This document shows, piece after piece, positions 1 through 8,073 of a DNA stretch of 64,000 nt. The stretch lies in NCBI RefSeq assembly GCF_000403435.2, contig NZ_KE159709.1, forward strand, positions 124,001 to 188,000. The letters run 5' to 3'. The DNA is from Oscillibacter sp. 1-3. GTDB taxonomy: Bacteria > Bacillota > Clostridia > Oscillospirales > Oscillospiraceae. Made by a program: the position numbers and the translations under genes. Position 1 is the first letter of the stretch. The number at the start of each line of letters is the position of its first letter. The notes under the pieces are model-generated. The model was not told where the DNA came from, did not search any database, and was given only the letters and a program-made list of their open reading frames with translations.

Positions 1-697
1 CCAGCATGGCTTGGGCGACGTCGATGCCGGTGACGGGACCCTCCGTGCTGTTCCAGGTGCAGTAGTTGGTGAGGCCGTCGTCGTTCAGGCCGATCTCCAG
101 GCCGGTGTTGCCGAAGAAGGAGTAGACGTACCAGGCGGAGGACCAGTCCATGGCCACCAGCCGCCCGGCATTGGCGGCGGCCGCCAGCATCCGGTCCAGG
201 CTCTGTACGTCCTCCTCGGAGAGGTAGGCCTTGTTGTAGTAGAGAAAATAGCCGTTGTCCGCCGTCAGCGGGTAGGCGTAGAGGGTGTCTCCCACGCTGG
301 CGGCGTCCGCCGCAGCGGAGAGACTGGCGGCGCGGATTTCCTCGGCGTTTTCGATGGGGTCCAGCCCGCCGGCGGCCGCCAGGGCGGACACCTGGTCGTC
401 GGCAAAGGCGAATACGTCCGCGCCTTTCTCCAAATCGCCCAGCAGGGCGTCTTTGCAGCTGGATTCGCTCTGGGGCTGGTATGTAATGCGGAAGGCGGCC
501 TCCCCGGCATAGCGGGCCTGGAAGGACGTGAAGATCTCCTGGAGAAGGGCTTCATCCTCCTCGGCGCCCCATACGGTCAGCTCGACGGTCTCGATTTCTC
601 TGCCGCTGTCTGCCGGCGCCGGCGGCGCCTCCTTGCAGGCGGTCAGAGAGACAAGCATCCCCATAGACAATAGCAGGGACAAAAGGTTCTTTTTCAT
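1..697 (-). CDS. ABC transporter extracellular solute-binding lipoprotein (C-terminal part outside window)
   Basis: The reading frame is open from the ATG at 697 to the window edge, so only the first ~232 residues are seen. The N-terminus is a lipoprotein signal peptide: charged MKKN, a hydrophobic stretch, then the lipobox LTAC. The mature part has features of family-1 (MalE-like) binding proteins: an early beta strand ending VELTVWGAEEDE, a segment ending ADVFAFADDQ, then AYPLTADNGYFLYYNKAYLSE, which matches the usual ligand-cleft region. It would be anchored outside the membrane and deliver sugars or oligosaccharides to an ABC importer. The permease genes should lie to the left. The substrate cannot be read from sequence. 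Confidence 0.85.
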   Translation of the reverse strand, partial: MKKNLLSLLLSMGMLVSLTACKEAPPAPADSGREIETVELTVWGAEEDEALLQEIFTSFQARYAGEAAFRITYQPQSESSCKDALLGDLEKGADVFAFADDQVSALAAAGGLDPIENAEEIRAASLSAAADAASVGDTLYAYPLTADNGYFLYYNKAYLSEEDVQSLDRMLAAAANAGRLVAMDWSSAWYVYSFFGNTGLEIGLNDDGLTNYCTWNSTEGPVTGIDVAQAML

Positions 698-816
698 AGT
701 GTTAGGCCCCCTGATGATTCCGGTGGCCGGGACGGCGATGCGGGCCGCTCCCGGGTGCCACGGCTGATTTTGGATCATTATAGCATTTTCCCTTTTTTTT
801 GGCAACCTGTTTCGGG

Positions 817-1227
817 TCAGATCAAAATCCCCTCGCAGTGGTCGATCTCATGCTGGATGATCTCCGCCGTCCAGCCGGTGAATGTCTTGATCCTGTCCTG
901 AAACAGCTCGTTTTGGTACCGCACCTTGATGGTCTGCCAGCGCCGGGTTTTCCGGGTTCCGGGAAGGGAAAGGCACCCCTCCTCCGCCTCGTAGGGACCG
1001 GATTCCCGAATAATCTCCGGGTTGAACATCACCATGTCCTCTCCCTCGTTTTCAAACACGATCACCCGCCGGTTTACGCCAATCATGTTGGCCGCCATGC
1101 CGACGCACTCCTCCCGGTGGGCGGCCAGCGTGTCCAGCAGGTCCCGGGCCGTCTCCAAGTCATCCAGCCCGGCGGGCTCTGCTCTCTGGCTTAGAAAGGA
1201 TGTATCCCGCACGATTTGCCGTATCAT
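817..1227 (-). CDS. def: Peptide deformylase (clostridial 136-residue type)
   Basis: Removes the N-formyl group from nascent proteins in the cytoplasm. The three family motifs are present: GMAANMIG (motif 1), EGCLSLPG (motif 2, metal-binding Cys) and QHEIDHCEG (motif 3, HExxH). Motif 1 carries Met where classic deformylases have the catalytic Gln (GxAAxQ). From memory this variant is common in a short clostridial clade, so it may be a lineage feature rather than decay. I chose the ATG at 1227 because GGAG lies about 8 bases upstream; the ATG at 1233 is too close to it, and an extension to 1308 lacks homology. The length of 136 aa fits the short clade. Confidence 0.9.
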   Translation of the reverse strand: MIRQIVRDTSFLSQRAEPAGLDDLETARDLLDTLAAHREECVGMAANMIGVNRRVIVFENEGEDMVMFNPEIIRESGPYEAEEGCLSLPGTRKTRRWQTIKVRYQNELFQDRIKTFTGWTAEIIQHEIDHCEGILI

Positions 1228-1464
1228 CCGCATCACTCCGTTTTCTCTCTTGTGTGCCTCGCTGTGCCGGCGCGCCGGCAGGACAGCGGGCGGCTGTATC
1301 CTGAACATACAGTTTACTCCAACAGCGGAAATATTTCAATCCGCACCCGGGGGTTCTTTTGAAGAAAAGCCGGGCGCGGTTCGGGCGGCTCTGTGAAAAG
1401 CCTTGAGGCGGGAGGGGCGCGTGTGGTATAATCGGAGCAGTAAATCGGAATTTTCGGAGGACTT

Positions 1465-1581
1465 ATGAAAAGTGTGTTGACTATAAGCGCAGATAGTGAA
1501 GTAAGTGTGTTCAGAGTTCCGGATGGAGCTGCAGATAACCTTTTTCGAACAGGGCCTGATCGCTGCGGGAGGACGGTATGA
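1465..1581 (+). CDS. Small 38-residue ORF, probably a truncated conserved protein
   Basis: A good Shine-Dalgarno (CGGAGGA, 1455-1461) precedes the ATG, and the stop overlaps the next gene's start as ATGA (1578-1581), so the two are probably translationally coupled. The N-terminus (MKSVLTISADSEVSVFRVPD, then GAADNL) resembles, from memory, the start of small uncharacterised Firmicutes proteins of 65-90 aa. After ADNL the similarity stops and the ORF ends early, which points to a frameshifted or deleted remnant now serving as a leader for the methyltransferase gene. Function unknown. Confidence 0.5.
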   Translation: MKSVLTISADSEVSVFRVPDGAADNLFRTGPDRCGRTV

Positions 1582-2165
1582 CGGGATTTCAGATAGCAGG
1601 CGCGGGAATTTATCTGTTGTTTTACGGATGCTATCTCACGAAGATGGCCGCGCAGAGAAAAAGAGGAATTGAGACGGACCAGATGGGCAAGGGAAAAACC
1701 GGGTCCGCAAAGGTTATAGAATCAGCGATGAAGGCCGCCGCGTATGGGGCCGCTGCGGCGGAGATCGTCAGCATCATTTTGGATACAGGCCGCTTTGCGC
1801 CGCCTGTCAGAATTGCGGGAGCGCTTGCGGGCGGAGCCGGCGCCGCTGTGTTTATCGCCTCAGTTTTGACTATGAAGGACAGCTGGAGAGCGGGTGTTTC
1901 CAGAGCGGAAAAGACGGCGCTTGTCACAGAGGGTATTTACCGGATCAGCCGGAATCCGGCTTTTCTGGGATTTGACCTTGTGTACATAGGGCTTGGGGTG
2001 ATGTTTTTTAACTGGGCACTGTTCGCGGTGTCTTTCTTTGCCGCCGCGACGCTTCACCTGCAGATCGTCCATGTGGAGGAGCCGTTTCTGGCGGAGGCTT
2101 TTGGAGAGGAATATTTGGAATATCGCAGCAGGACCTGCCGGTATTTAGGCAGGAGACGGCGGTAG
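1578..2165 (+). CDS. Isoprenylcysteine carboxyl methyltransferase-family membrane protein
   Basis: A 195-residue integral membrane protein with several hydrophobic segments (about residues 3-20, 50-65, 74-92 and 124-150). The C-terminal half has the ICMT/PEMT signature: GIYRISRNPAFLG, a long hydrophobic stretch, then VEEPFLAEAFGEEYLEYRSRTCRYL. In this superfamily these regions bind S-adenosylmethionine and a lipophilic acceptor. Bacterial members methylate unknown small or lipid substrates, so the substrate is open. The gene is coupled by a 4-base overlap to a small upstream ORF. A strong GC hairpin follows at 2207-2244. Confidence 0.8.
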   Translation: MTGFQIAGAGIYLLFYGCYLTKMAAQRKRGIETDQMGKGKTGSAKVIESAMKAAAYGAAAAEIVSIILDTGRFAPPVRIAGALAGGAGAAVFIASVLTMKDSWRAGVSRAEKTALVTEGIYRISRNPAFLGFDLVYIGLGVMFFNWALFAVSFFAAATLHLQIVHVEEPFLAEAFGEEYLEYRSRTCRYLGRRRR

Positions 2166-2206
2166 ACCGTTGGGCGGAAACATTTGCCGCGGGGCGCGAA
2201 AAAATA

Positions 2207-2244
2207 CCCGCCCCGGCCAGCGCCAGCCCTTGCGCCGGGGCGGG
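2207..2244. terminator. GC-rich perfect 11-bp hairpin
   Basis: CCCGCCCCGGC (2207-2217) pairs with GCCGGGGCGGG (2234-2244). The flanking A run at 2198-2204 would be a U tract on the minus strand. On the plus strand no T run follows. It lies between the methyltransferase and kinase genes and probably slows or ends transcription. Confidence 0.5.
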
Positions 2245-2370
2245 GCTTGTGCTATACTCCCCAAATATAGAAGCGCGCGCCTTTTGCGGGGCCCGCTGCT
2301 CCGGCCCGGATACGGCGTCCTGCTTTGACGGGGCCGGGAATTTGCCTATGACATCTCTGAGGAGGCCGCT

Positions 2371-3315
2371 ATGAAGGATATTACGACCATCGGCGAAATT
2401 TTGATTGATCTGACCCAGACCGGCGTCAGCGGGGCGGGCATTCCCCAATTTGATGCGAACCCCGGCGGAGCTCCCGCCAATGTGGCAGTGGCGGCCTCCC
2501 GGCTGGGGGCCAGCACCGCGTTCTGGGGCAAGGCGGGAGAGGACGGCTTCGGCGTGTTTCTGCGCCGGGTTCTGGAGGACAGCGGCGTGGATTGCTCCGG
2601 GCTCCTCACGGGCCGGCAGGCCACCACCATGGCCATCGTCTCCGTGGACGGCGCGGGGGAGCGGAGCTTCCGCTTTGTCCGGGGCGCCGACCAGGAGCTG
2701 ACGCCCCAGGAGGTGGACGAGGCCGCCGTGCTGGACAGCAGGGTCCTCCACTTCGGTTCCGTGAGCCTGACGCCGGGGCTGGCCCGCAGCGCCACCATTT
2801 TTGCCGCCAGGACCGCCCACAAAAACGGCCGGATGGTGAGCTATGATCCCAACTACCGTCCCGCCCTCTGGGCCAGCGAGGATGACGCTGTGGAGTGGAT
2901 GCGCATCCCCCTGCCCATGGTGGACATTATCAAGCTGGCGGAGGAGGAGCTTCCTCTTCTCACCGGCGTGTCCGACCTGGAGGCGGGCAGCGCCCTGCTG
3001 GAGGAGCAGGGCGTAAGGCTGGTGCTGGTGACCCTGGGAGGCGACGGAGTGTTCTGCCGCTGGCAGGGGCAGACCTGGTGCCAGCCCGGCGTCTCCGTGA
3101 AGGTGGCGGATACCAACGGGGCGGGGGATACCTTCCTGGGGGCCGTCCTCAGCCGCCTGTGCCGCAGGGAGGCAGAAAATCCCCTGGAGGGCCTGACCCG
3201 GGTGGAGCTGGAGGACATTCTGACCTTCGCCAACCGTGCGGCGGCCATTACCTGCTCCCGCAGCGGAGCCATTCCCGCCATGCCCACGCTGGCAGAGGTG
3301 GAGGCCATGGCTTAG
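2371..3315 (+). CDS. PfkB-family carbohydrate kinase (fructokinase-like)
   Basis: An ATP-dependent ribokinase-superfamily kinase of 314 aa, the usual length. Seen in order: an N-terminal substrate lid (TTIGEILIDLTQTG), the PfkB signature 1 region (NPGGAPANVAVAASRLG), and the C-terminal catalytic signature DTNGAGDTFLGAV with the base Asp near residue 251. The RBS GAGGAGG lies about 7 bases before the ATG. The N-terminal sequence most resembles fructokinase/ScrK-like members, but substrate prediction within PfkB is unreliable. It stands alone, so there is no pathway context. The adjacent plus-strand hairpin at 3536-3565 probably ends transcription. Confidence 0.88.
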   Translation: MKDITTIGEILIDLTQTGVSGAGIPQFDANPGGAPANVAVAASRLGASTAFWGKAGEDGFGVFLRRVLEDSGVDCSGLLTGRQATTMAIVSVDGAGERSFRFVRGADQELTPQEVDEAAVLDSRVLHFGSVSLTPGLARSATIFAARTAHKNGRMVSYDPNYRPALWASEDDAVEWMRIPLPMVDIIKLAEEELPLLTGVSDLEAGSALLEEQGVRLVLVTLGGDGVFCRWQGQTWCQPGVSVKVADTNGAGDTFLGAVLSRLCRREAENPLEGLTRVELEDILTFANRAAAITCSRSGAIPAMPTLAEVEAMA

Positions 3316-3535
3316 GAGCCGGAGCGGTAACAATTGAAAACTGATAAAGTTTAGGGCCGCCCTTTTCAAGGGGCGGTGGGGGTGCGGGGGCAAAGCCCCT
3401 GCGGGTGTTGGGCGGAGGCCAGCACCGGCTTGTCGGGCAATTTTCCATCATGAACAGCCGTCCGCTATTCCAGTCATTTTGACAAAGGGATAACTGACAT
3501 TTCAACATGAAAGGTAACAGGTATTAAATTTATGT

Positions 3536-3565
3536 AAAAGCGGAGCGCACAGCGCTCCGCTTTTT
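3536..3565. terminator. Bidirectional intrinsic terminator
   Basis: AGCGGAGCGC (3539-3548), loop ACA, GCGCTCCGCT (3552-3561), flanked by AAAA on the left and TTTTT on the right, so it works on both strands. It closes the minus-strand DUF2812 gene (stop at 3567) and probably the PfkB transcript. The preceding 220 bases (3316-3535) hold only short imperfect GC hairpins. Confidence 0.85.
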
Positions 3566-3566
3566 G

Positions 3567-4958
3567 TTACGCATTTTTCAGAATCTCCCCCGCCAGGGCC
3601 ATCTGCTCCGGCGTCAGGTCCCAGCTGAAGGACAGCTCCGCCAGCCGGTCCGGGAAGATCAGGAGCCAGGTGTCTCTGGGTTCGCCGTCGATGGACTGCC
3701 GGTAGGCCGCCTCCGCGCCCCAGGGGGCGGCGGGGACCTCCTCCCAGGTGTAGAGCCAAGAGAAGTGGGCGCCCCTAACAGAGAGAGAGCTCTCCTCAGG
3801 GGACAGCGTGTCCTCCAGAACCAGGTCATACAGCCAGGGCTGGGGCTGGGTGATCTTATATTCCAGCCAGAACCGGCCGTATTTCTCCCGGACGGTGTCC
3901 CGGCAGCTGCGCCGGGACACAAAGATGGAGCTCTGGTCATACTCGGACCGCCGGATGTGGCTGTACTCCTCTGCGGTGAGGTCGGAGACTGTCAGAGGCA
4001 GGTCCATGGGGGAGACGTCCCACTCCTCCTGTAAATATACATACGTCTCGCTCTTTGCCCCGCTGTACCAGCCGCCTTGGATGGCGATGAAGTTCAGCCC
4101 GCCCATCAGCACTATGGCCAGAACCACGTCCGCCAGCAGGGTGAGGAAGAGGTTCAGCCCCCAGGAGGCTTTCATCCGCCGGAGGAGGGCCGTGGTTTTC
4201 CGCACCAGGAAGCCCAGCAGGCAGATGAGAAGCATATAGACCGCAAAATAGATTACCGGACCCTTCTGGCTGGCCGCCAGCTGCGACAGAAGGTACAGGC
4301 CCGTCCAGGGGATCAGGAAGCCGTAGGTTGCCCGGTTGATCCACTGGAGCTTTCCGGGTTTGGCGCAGGGTCCGCCCTGGGCCACGGACCGGGAGGACCG
4401 CCGGTACCAGCGCCAGTAGAGCCCCAGGGTGATGGACAGGATTACAGACTGCAGGAAGAGCAGCGGGCCGATAAACAGATAGGCGCTGTTCTCCAGAATG
4501 CGGAGAGGATCGGTGACCAGCGTGCAGACGAACCAGGCGGACATTGCCAGAAAGAGGATCAGAAAGACGGTGTTGGCAGGCAGGTAGTTCCGCTTCATGG
4601 ACCGGTGGACGGCTTCCAGCCGGACGGATTCCTCCGTCTCCAGGGGGACCGGGTCCTCCGCCTCGGAGCAGTAGATCTGCATCTGGAACCAATCGCACAC
4701 CTTCTCCCAACCGGCGGCGGCGCACAGCTCCTCCAGCGTCTGCTGCCGCTCCGTGGGGCCAGGGTTGAACTGGGAGGCGTCCTGAATGTAGGTGACGGCG
4801 TAGCGGACCTTCGCCGGCTCCGCCCGGCGGTACTTCCAAAGCCGGGCGCCGATGCTCTCCAGCCGCCAGCCTTTGGCGGCCATGGCGGAGAGGTGCTCCT
4901 CCACGTGTTCGTAGTCGTACAGGAGCAGGTTTTCTGTGCGGTACTTCGTGCTTTTCAT
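3567..4958 (-). CDS. DUF2812 domain membrane protein
   Basis: A protein of 463 aa. Residues 1-105 match the DUF2812 pattern: an amphipathic start (YEHVEEHLSAMAAKGWRLES), then KVRYAVTYIQD and AAGWEKVCDWFQMQIY. Four or so membrane segments follow (about residues 128-150, 158-178, 210-232 and 265-290), then a soluble C-terminal domain of ~160 residues. It overlaps the upstream PadR gene by 4 bases (ATGA) and has an RBS AAAGGAGG. PadR-DUF2812 pairs are common in Clostridia. From knowledge of the pairing, the PadR protein represses the operon, and the membrane protein is thought to act in envelope or drug stress. Its molecular function is unknown. Confidence 0.85.
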   Translation of the reverse strand: MKSTKYRTENLLLYDYEHVEEHLSAMAAKGWRLESIGARLWKYRRAEPAKVRYAVTYIQDASQFNPGPTERQQTLEELCAAAGWEKVCDWFQMQIYCSEAEDPVPLETEESVRLEAVHRSMKRNYLPANTVFLILFLAMSAWFVCTLVTDPLRILENSAYLFIGPLLFLQSVILSITLGLYWRWYRRSSRSVAQGGPCAKPGKLQWINRATYGFLIPWTGLYLLSQLAASQKGPVIYFAVYMLLICLLGFLVRKTTALLRRMKASWGLNLFLTLLADVVLAIVLMGGLNFIAIQGGWYSGAKSETYVYLQEEWDVSPMDLPLTVSDLTAEEYSHIRRSEYDQSSIFVSRRSCRDTVREKYGRFWLEYKITQPQPWLYDLVLEDTLSPEESSLSVRGAHFSWLYTWEEVPAAPWGAEAAYRQSIDGEPRDTWLLIFPDRLAELSFSWDLTPEQMALAGEILKNA

Positions 4959-5281
4959 TCCAAACGCCTCCTTTCGCCTGTGCAGGCCTCATAGTCCGCC
5001 GTCAGGATCTGCAGGCGGCGGTATTCCTCCTCCAGGGCCTTTTGCCCGGCTTCCGTGATGAGATAGCTGCGCTTCCGGCCCTCCACTCTCGTCTCCCGGA
5101 TCATCCCAGCCTGGAGAAAGCTGTCCAGCAGGCTGTACAGCGTCCCCGGTCCCACGGTGACCCGGTCCCGCGTCAATTGGCGTACCTGCTCCATCACATC
5201 CGTGCCGCAGCACTCTGTCCGCAGACACAGCAGAATGTAGAACATCTGCTCCGTCAGGGTCTGAAATTTTGCCCGGGCCAT
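4955..5281 (-). CDS. PadR-family transcriptional regulator
   Basis: A protein of 108 aa with a winged helix: EQMFYILLCLRTECCGTDVMEQV, the recognition part GPGTLYSLLDSFLQAGMI, and the wing RKRSYLITEAGQKALEEEYRR. These are PadR hallmarks. A C-terminal helix mediates dimerisation in the family. It is the first gene of a two-gene operon with DUF2812 (4-base overlap). Two copies of a 16-base palindromic motif lie immediately upstream (5298-5347), which suggests autorepression. The inducing ligand is unknown. Confidence 0.9.
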   Translation of the reverse strand: MARAKFQTLTEQMFYILLCLRTECCGTDVMEQVRQLTRDRVTVGPGTLYSLLDSFLQAGMIRETRVEGRKRSYLITEAGQKALEEEYRRLQILTADYEACTGERRRLE

Positions 5282-5297
5282 GGTCTCACCTCTATTT

Positions 5298-5347
5298 ATC
5301 GAATATCGATATTTTCTGTGCTCAGTATATCATCGAATATCGATATT
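5298..5347 (-). promoter_or_regulatory. Twin PadR operator repeats
   Basis: ATCGAATATCGATATT occurs at 5298-5313 and again at 5332-5347, 34 bases apart centre to centre. Each copy contains the palindrome AATATCGATATT. They lie 17-66 bases upstream of the padR start and so cover its likely promoter. Binding by the adjacent PadR protein is inferred from position. Confidence 0.7.
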
Positions 5348-5443
5348 GTCAAGGAGAAATGTTGTACAGGGCATTTTTCTTGCCTTTTGGGAAACCTTGT
5401 AGTATACTATTTGGGAAAATATTTGAAAAAAGAGGGATTCGGC

Positions 5444-5698
5444 ATGACGTATTCATTTACTCCCCGGGGAATCTGCGCCCGGGAGATCATCGTGGACGTG
5501 GATGACCAGGGGGTGATCCAAGATCTCCAGATTGTGGGCGGCTGCGACGGCAACCACAAAGGGCTGGCCTCTCTTTTGAGGGGCATGAAGGCCCGGGACG
5601 CCATGGAGCGGCTGAAGGGCATCTCCTGCGGTCCCCGCCCAACCTCCTGCCCGGACCAGCTGGCCCAGGGCCTGGAGAAGATCCTGGCCCAAAACTGA
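5444..5698 (+). CDS. TSCPD domain protein (TIGR03905 family)
   Basis: A protein of 84 aa, complete for the family. Seen: TPRGICAREI near the start, IQDLQIVGGCDGNHKGLASLLRGM in the middle, and the name-giving region GPRPTSCPDQLAQGLEKIL at the end. The three conserved Cys may bind metal. The TSCPD fold also forms the C-terminal part of some B12-dependent ribonucleotide reductases, but the role of stand-alone proteins is unknown. I chose the ATG at 5444, preceded by AGAGGG; longer frames run back into padR antisense. It is followed after 24 bases by a glycosyltransferase gene on the same strand. Confidence 0.85.
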   Translation: MTYSFTPRGICAREIIVDVDDQGVIQDLQIVGGCDGNHKGLASLLRGMKARDAMERLKGISCGPRPTSCPDQLAQGLEKILAQN

Positions 5699-5722
5699 GG
5701 GCCGAAAGCGCAGGAGGCGGCC

Positions 5723-6859
5723 ATGAAGATCGTATTGGTCATCGACCAGTTTGACGACGCCAACAACGGCACCACCATCAGCGCCCGCCGCTTTGCCTCC
5801 GCCTTGAAGGCCCACGGCAACGAGGTGCGGGTCATCGCCACCGGGAAGCCGGCGGATTACAAGTACGCGGTGCGCCAGATGCGTTTTTTCCCCATTGTGG
5901 AGCACCTGATTACCAGCCAGGGGATGCGTCTGGCCATCCCCAATCGGCACGTTTTCGAGAAGGCGGCGGCCTGGGCGGACGTGGTCCACTTCATGATGCC
6001 CTCGCCCCTGGCCATCATGGGCCTGCGGCACGTGGAGAAGATCGGCATCCCCCACACGGCGGCCTTTCACTGCCAGCCGGAGAACATCACCTTTACCCTG
6101 CATATGGGCAACAGCCGCCGGGTGAACGACTTTGTGTACGGCAAATTCCGGGACACGTTTTTCAACCGCTTTACCCACATCCATTGTCCCAGCAGCATGA
6201 TCGCAAACCAGCTCCGAAGCCACGGCTACACCGCGCAGCTTCATGTGATCTCCAACGGCATCAGCCCGGAGTACGTCTACGGCAAGCGGCCCAAGGAGGA
6301 CTGGATGGAGGGCTTTTTCAACGTCCTCATGGTGGGCCGGTACGCCGGTGAGAAGCGGCAGGATGTGCTGATCGAGGCTGCGGCCAGATGCCGCCACGCC
6401 GGGGAGATACAGGTAATCCTGCCAGGCAAGGGACCGCTGGAGAAGAAGTACCGGCATCTTGCGGAAAAGCTCCCAAACCCCATTGTCATGGGCTTTTACG
6501 AGCCCGCCCGGCTGATCGAGATCCTCCACATGGCGGACCTGTACGTCCACACCTCCGACGCGGAGATCGAGGCCATGAGCTGCATGGAGGCCTTCGCCTG
6601 CGGGCTGGTGCCCGTGATCGCGGACTCCCCCCGTTCCGCCACGCCCCAGTTTGCCCTGGACGAGCGGAGCCTCTTCCCGGCCGGGGACAGCGATACGCTG
6701 GCGGAGCGCATCGACTGGTGGATTGAGCACCCGGCGGAGCGGCAGGAGATGGAGCGCCGCTACGCCGAGCACGCGAAACAGTACGCCCTGGACCGATCCA
6801 TTCAGCAGACGGAGGAGATGTTCCGGCAGGCTATCCGGGAGCAGGGGAAGAAAAATTGA
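5723..6859 (+). CDS. GT4-family glycosyltransferase (GT-B fold)
   Basis: A protein of 378 aa. The N-terminal domain starts MKIVLVIDQFDDANNGTT, as in GT4 enzymes acting on lipid acceptors (diacylglycerol glucosyltransferase-like). The C-terminal nucleotide-sugar domain shows MVGRYAGEKRQDVLIEAA and the EX7E region DAEIEAMSCMEAFACGLVPV. It would transfer a sugar from a nucleotide donor at the inner membrane face. The similarity to the glycolipid-synthesis subgroup is from memory, so the acceptor is uncertain. The RBS GGAGG lies 5 bases before the ATG. Weakly linked to the upstream TSCPD gene (24-base gap), ended by the hairpin at 6870-6904. Confidence 0.85.
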   Translation: MKIVLVIDQFDDANNGTTISARRFASALKAHGNEVRVIATGKPADYKYAVRQMRFFPIVEHLITSQGMRLAIPNRHVFEKAAAWADVVHFMMPSPLAIMGLRHVEKIGIPHTAAFHCQPENITFTLHMGNSRRVNDFVYGKFRDTFFNRFTHIHCPSSMIANQLRSHGYTAQLHVISNGISPEYVYGKRPKEDWMEGFFNVLMVGRYAGEKRQDVLIEAAARCRHAGEIQVILPGKGPLEKKYRHLAEKLPNPIVMGFYEPARLIEILHMADLYVHTSDAEIEAMSCMEAFACGLVPVIADSPRSATPQFALDERSLFPAGDSDTLAERIDWWIEHPAERQEMERRYAEHAKQYALDRSIQQTEEMFRQAIREQGKKN

Positions 6860-6869
6860 TATTGAGAAG

Positions 6870-6904
6870 CCGAGGCCGCGGGAGACACCCGCGGCCTTGG
6901 TTTT
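6870..6904 (+). terminator. Intrinsic terminator after the GT4 gene
   Basis: CCGAGGCCGCGGG (6870-6882) pairs with CCCGCGGCCTTGG (6888-6900) with one G-T pair, followed by TTTT. Confidence 0.85.
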
Positions 6905-6998
6905 GCGTATACTGGCATGAGCCGGGAGGAAAAATGAGGGCCCGGCCCGGCCGTGCGGGACCGCGGGGCCGGGCCGGGCGGACAGAGGTGAGATACTT

Positions 6999-7439
6999 AT
7001 GGCTTATTCGGACCGGGAGCTGCTGGCCCGTCTGATCCAGTGCGAGGCCGGCGGCGAGGGCGACATCGGGATGAAGGCGGTGGCCGGTGTGGTGATGAAC
7101 CGGGTCCACGCCACCGGAGGGGAGTACGCCCGGGTGGGGCAGGGCAGCATCCGGAATATCATCTTCCAGCCCTACCAATTCGTCTGCGCCAGCGAGACGG
7201 AGGGCGGCGCCTACAATCCCCAGAACATCTACAACATGCGGCCCGAGGAGATCCACTACGAGATCGCCGACTGGGCCATTGCGGGAAACCGAGTGCCGGA
7301 GGTGGCGGAGTCGCTGTGGTTTTACAACCCCTTCGGGCCCCAGTGCCGCTCGCGCTTCCCGTCGGATGTGGGATACTGGCAGACCCGGATCGGCGACCAC
7401 TGCTTCTACAATCCTACGAACGCCTACTACCAGACTTGA
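6999..7439 (+). CDS. cwlJ: Cell wall hydrolase, CwlJ/SleB catalytic domain
   Basis: A protein of 146 aa consisting only of the Hydrolase_2 (SleB/CwlJ) domain: SDRELLARLIQCEAGGEGDIG with the catalytic Glu, VAGVVMNRV, QYxF-type region FQPYQFVCAS, and a C-terminal SLWFYNP...GDHCFYNP. These enzymes cleave spore cortex peptidoglycan at germination. There is no signal peptide, as in B. subtilis CwlJ, which is deposited from the mother cell. The next gene encodes GerQ, the coat protein CwlJ needs, so CwlJ rather than SleB is the better name. The pair is 76 bases apart and probably one sporulation operon (SigE-type control known in Bacillus, not visible here). Confidence 0.9.
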   Translation: MAYSDRELLARLIQCEAGGEGDIGMKAVAGVVMNRVHATGGEYARVGQGSIRNIIFQPYQFVCASETEGGAYNPQNIYNMRPEEIHYEIADWAIAGNRVPEVAESLWFYNPFGPQCRSRFPSDVGYWQTRIGDHCFYNPTNAYYQT

Positions 7440-7515
7440 CGCCGCCGGCCGGCGGCAGGAAGGGCCGGAGGCTCTTCCGGTAATTTCGGCGCCGGAGGGC
7501 GCATGGAGGTATTTT

Positions 7516-8022
7516 ATGGCAATGATGCAGAATCAATATTCCCCGCTGTCCGCAGCGCCTGGGATGGGCGCTCAAAGAGCGGACAGCATGGACTGGTCCC
7601 AGGAGATCAGCCCGGCCCGGCCGGCAGTTTCCACGGCGGCCCCGGCCCAGAGGCCCGCGGGGGGAACGGTTTCCACAGTCGCAAATCCGCATCTGGATAT
7701 GAAGAACGATCTCTCCACGGAGGTCATCGACGCCCCCACCACAGTGGGAGAGGCCGCGGCGGGCTCCTGGAAGGCTATGCTGAGCCGAAACATTGGAAAC
7801 TTTGTTGTGGCGACCTTTTTGATCGGCACCCAGGGCACTGTGGCCTGGGAGGGTGTGCTGTATGATGTGGGCAACAACTACCTGACGATCTATCAGGCGG
7901 GCCGCGACCGGTACATTGTCTGTGACATCTACTCTCTGAAATACATTGAGTTCTACGATACCAGCCGGCGGCAGATGTGCGACGAGCTGCTGCGGCAGCA
8001 GGGCTGGCAGCCCAACAGCTGA
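7516..8022 (+). CDS. gerQ: Spore coat protein GerQ
   Basis: A protein of 168 aa. The N-terminal ~70 residues are low-complexity (Ala/Pro/Gln-rich). The conserved C-terminal domain runs from about residue 85: WKAMLSRNIGNFVVATFLIG, then WEGVLYDVGNNYLTIYQ and YIVCDIYSLKYIEFYD. In Bacillus GerQ is cross-linked into the coat and is required for CwlJ localisation and calcium-dipicolinate germination. The ATG at 7516 has an ideal RBS (GGAGGT, 6 bases upstream); longer frames overlap cwlJ. It sits directly after cwlJ, the classic pairing. Confidence 0.9.
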   Translation: MAMMQNQYSPLSAAPGMGAQRADSMDWSQEISPARPAVSTAAPAQRPAGGTVSTVANPHLDMKNDLSTEVIDAPTTVGEAAAGSWKAMLSRNIGNFVVATFLIGTQGTVAWEGVLYDVGNNYLTIYQAGRDRYIVCDIYSLKYIEFYDTSRRQMCDELLRQQGWQPNS

Positions 8023-8030
8023 GCGGCGGA

Positions 8031-8065
8031 AAAACTCCCGGGAGATCTGGTCTCCCGGGAGTTTT
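8031..8065. terminator. Bidirectional intrinsic terminator
   Basis: AAAACTCCCGGGAGA (8031-8045) and TCTCCCGGGAGTTTT (8051-8065) form a perfect 15-bp stem with a 5-base loop. The A/T ends make it work for gerQ on the plus strand and for the carboxypeptidase gene on the minus strand. Confidence 0.9.
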
Positions 8066-8073
8066 GGCTTCCC

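Noticed and set aside
2008-3393. 461-codon minus-strand ORF over the PfkB kinase
   Set aside because: The plus strand encodes a full kinase with catalytic signatures. The minus frame is Pro/His/Gly-rich noise.
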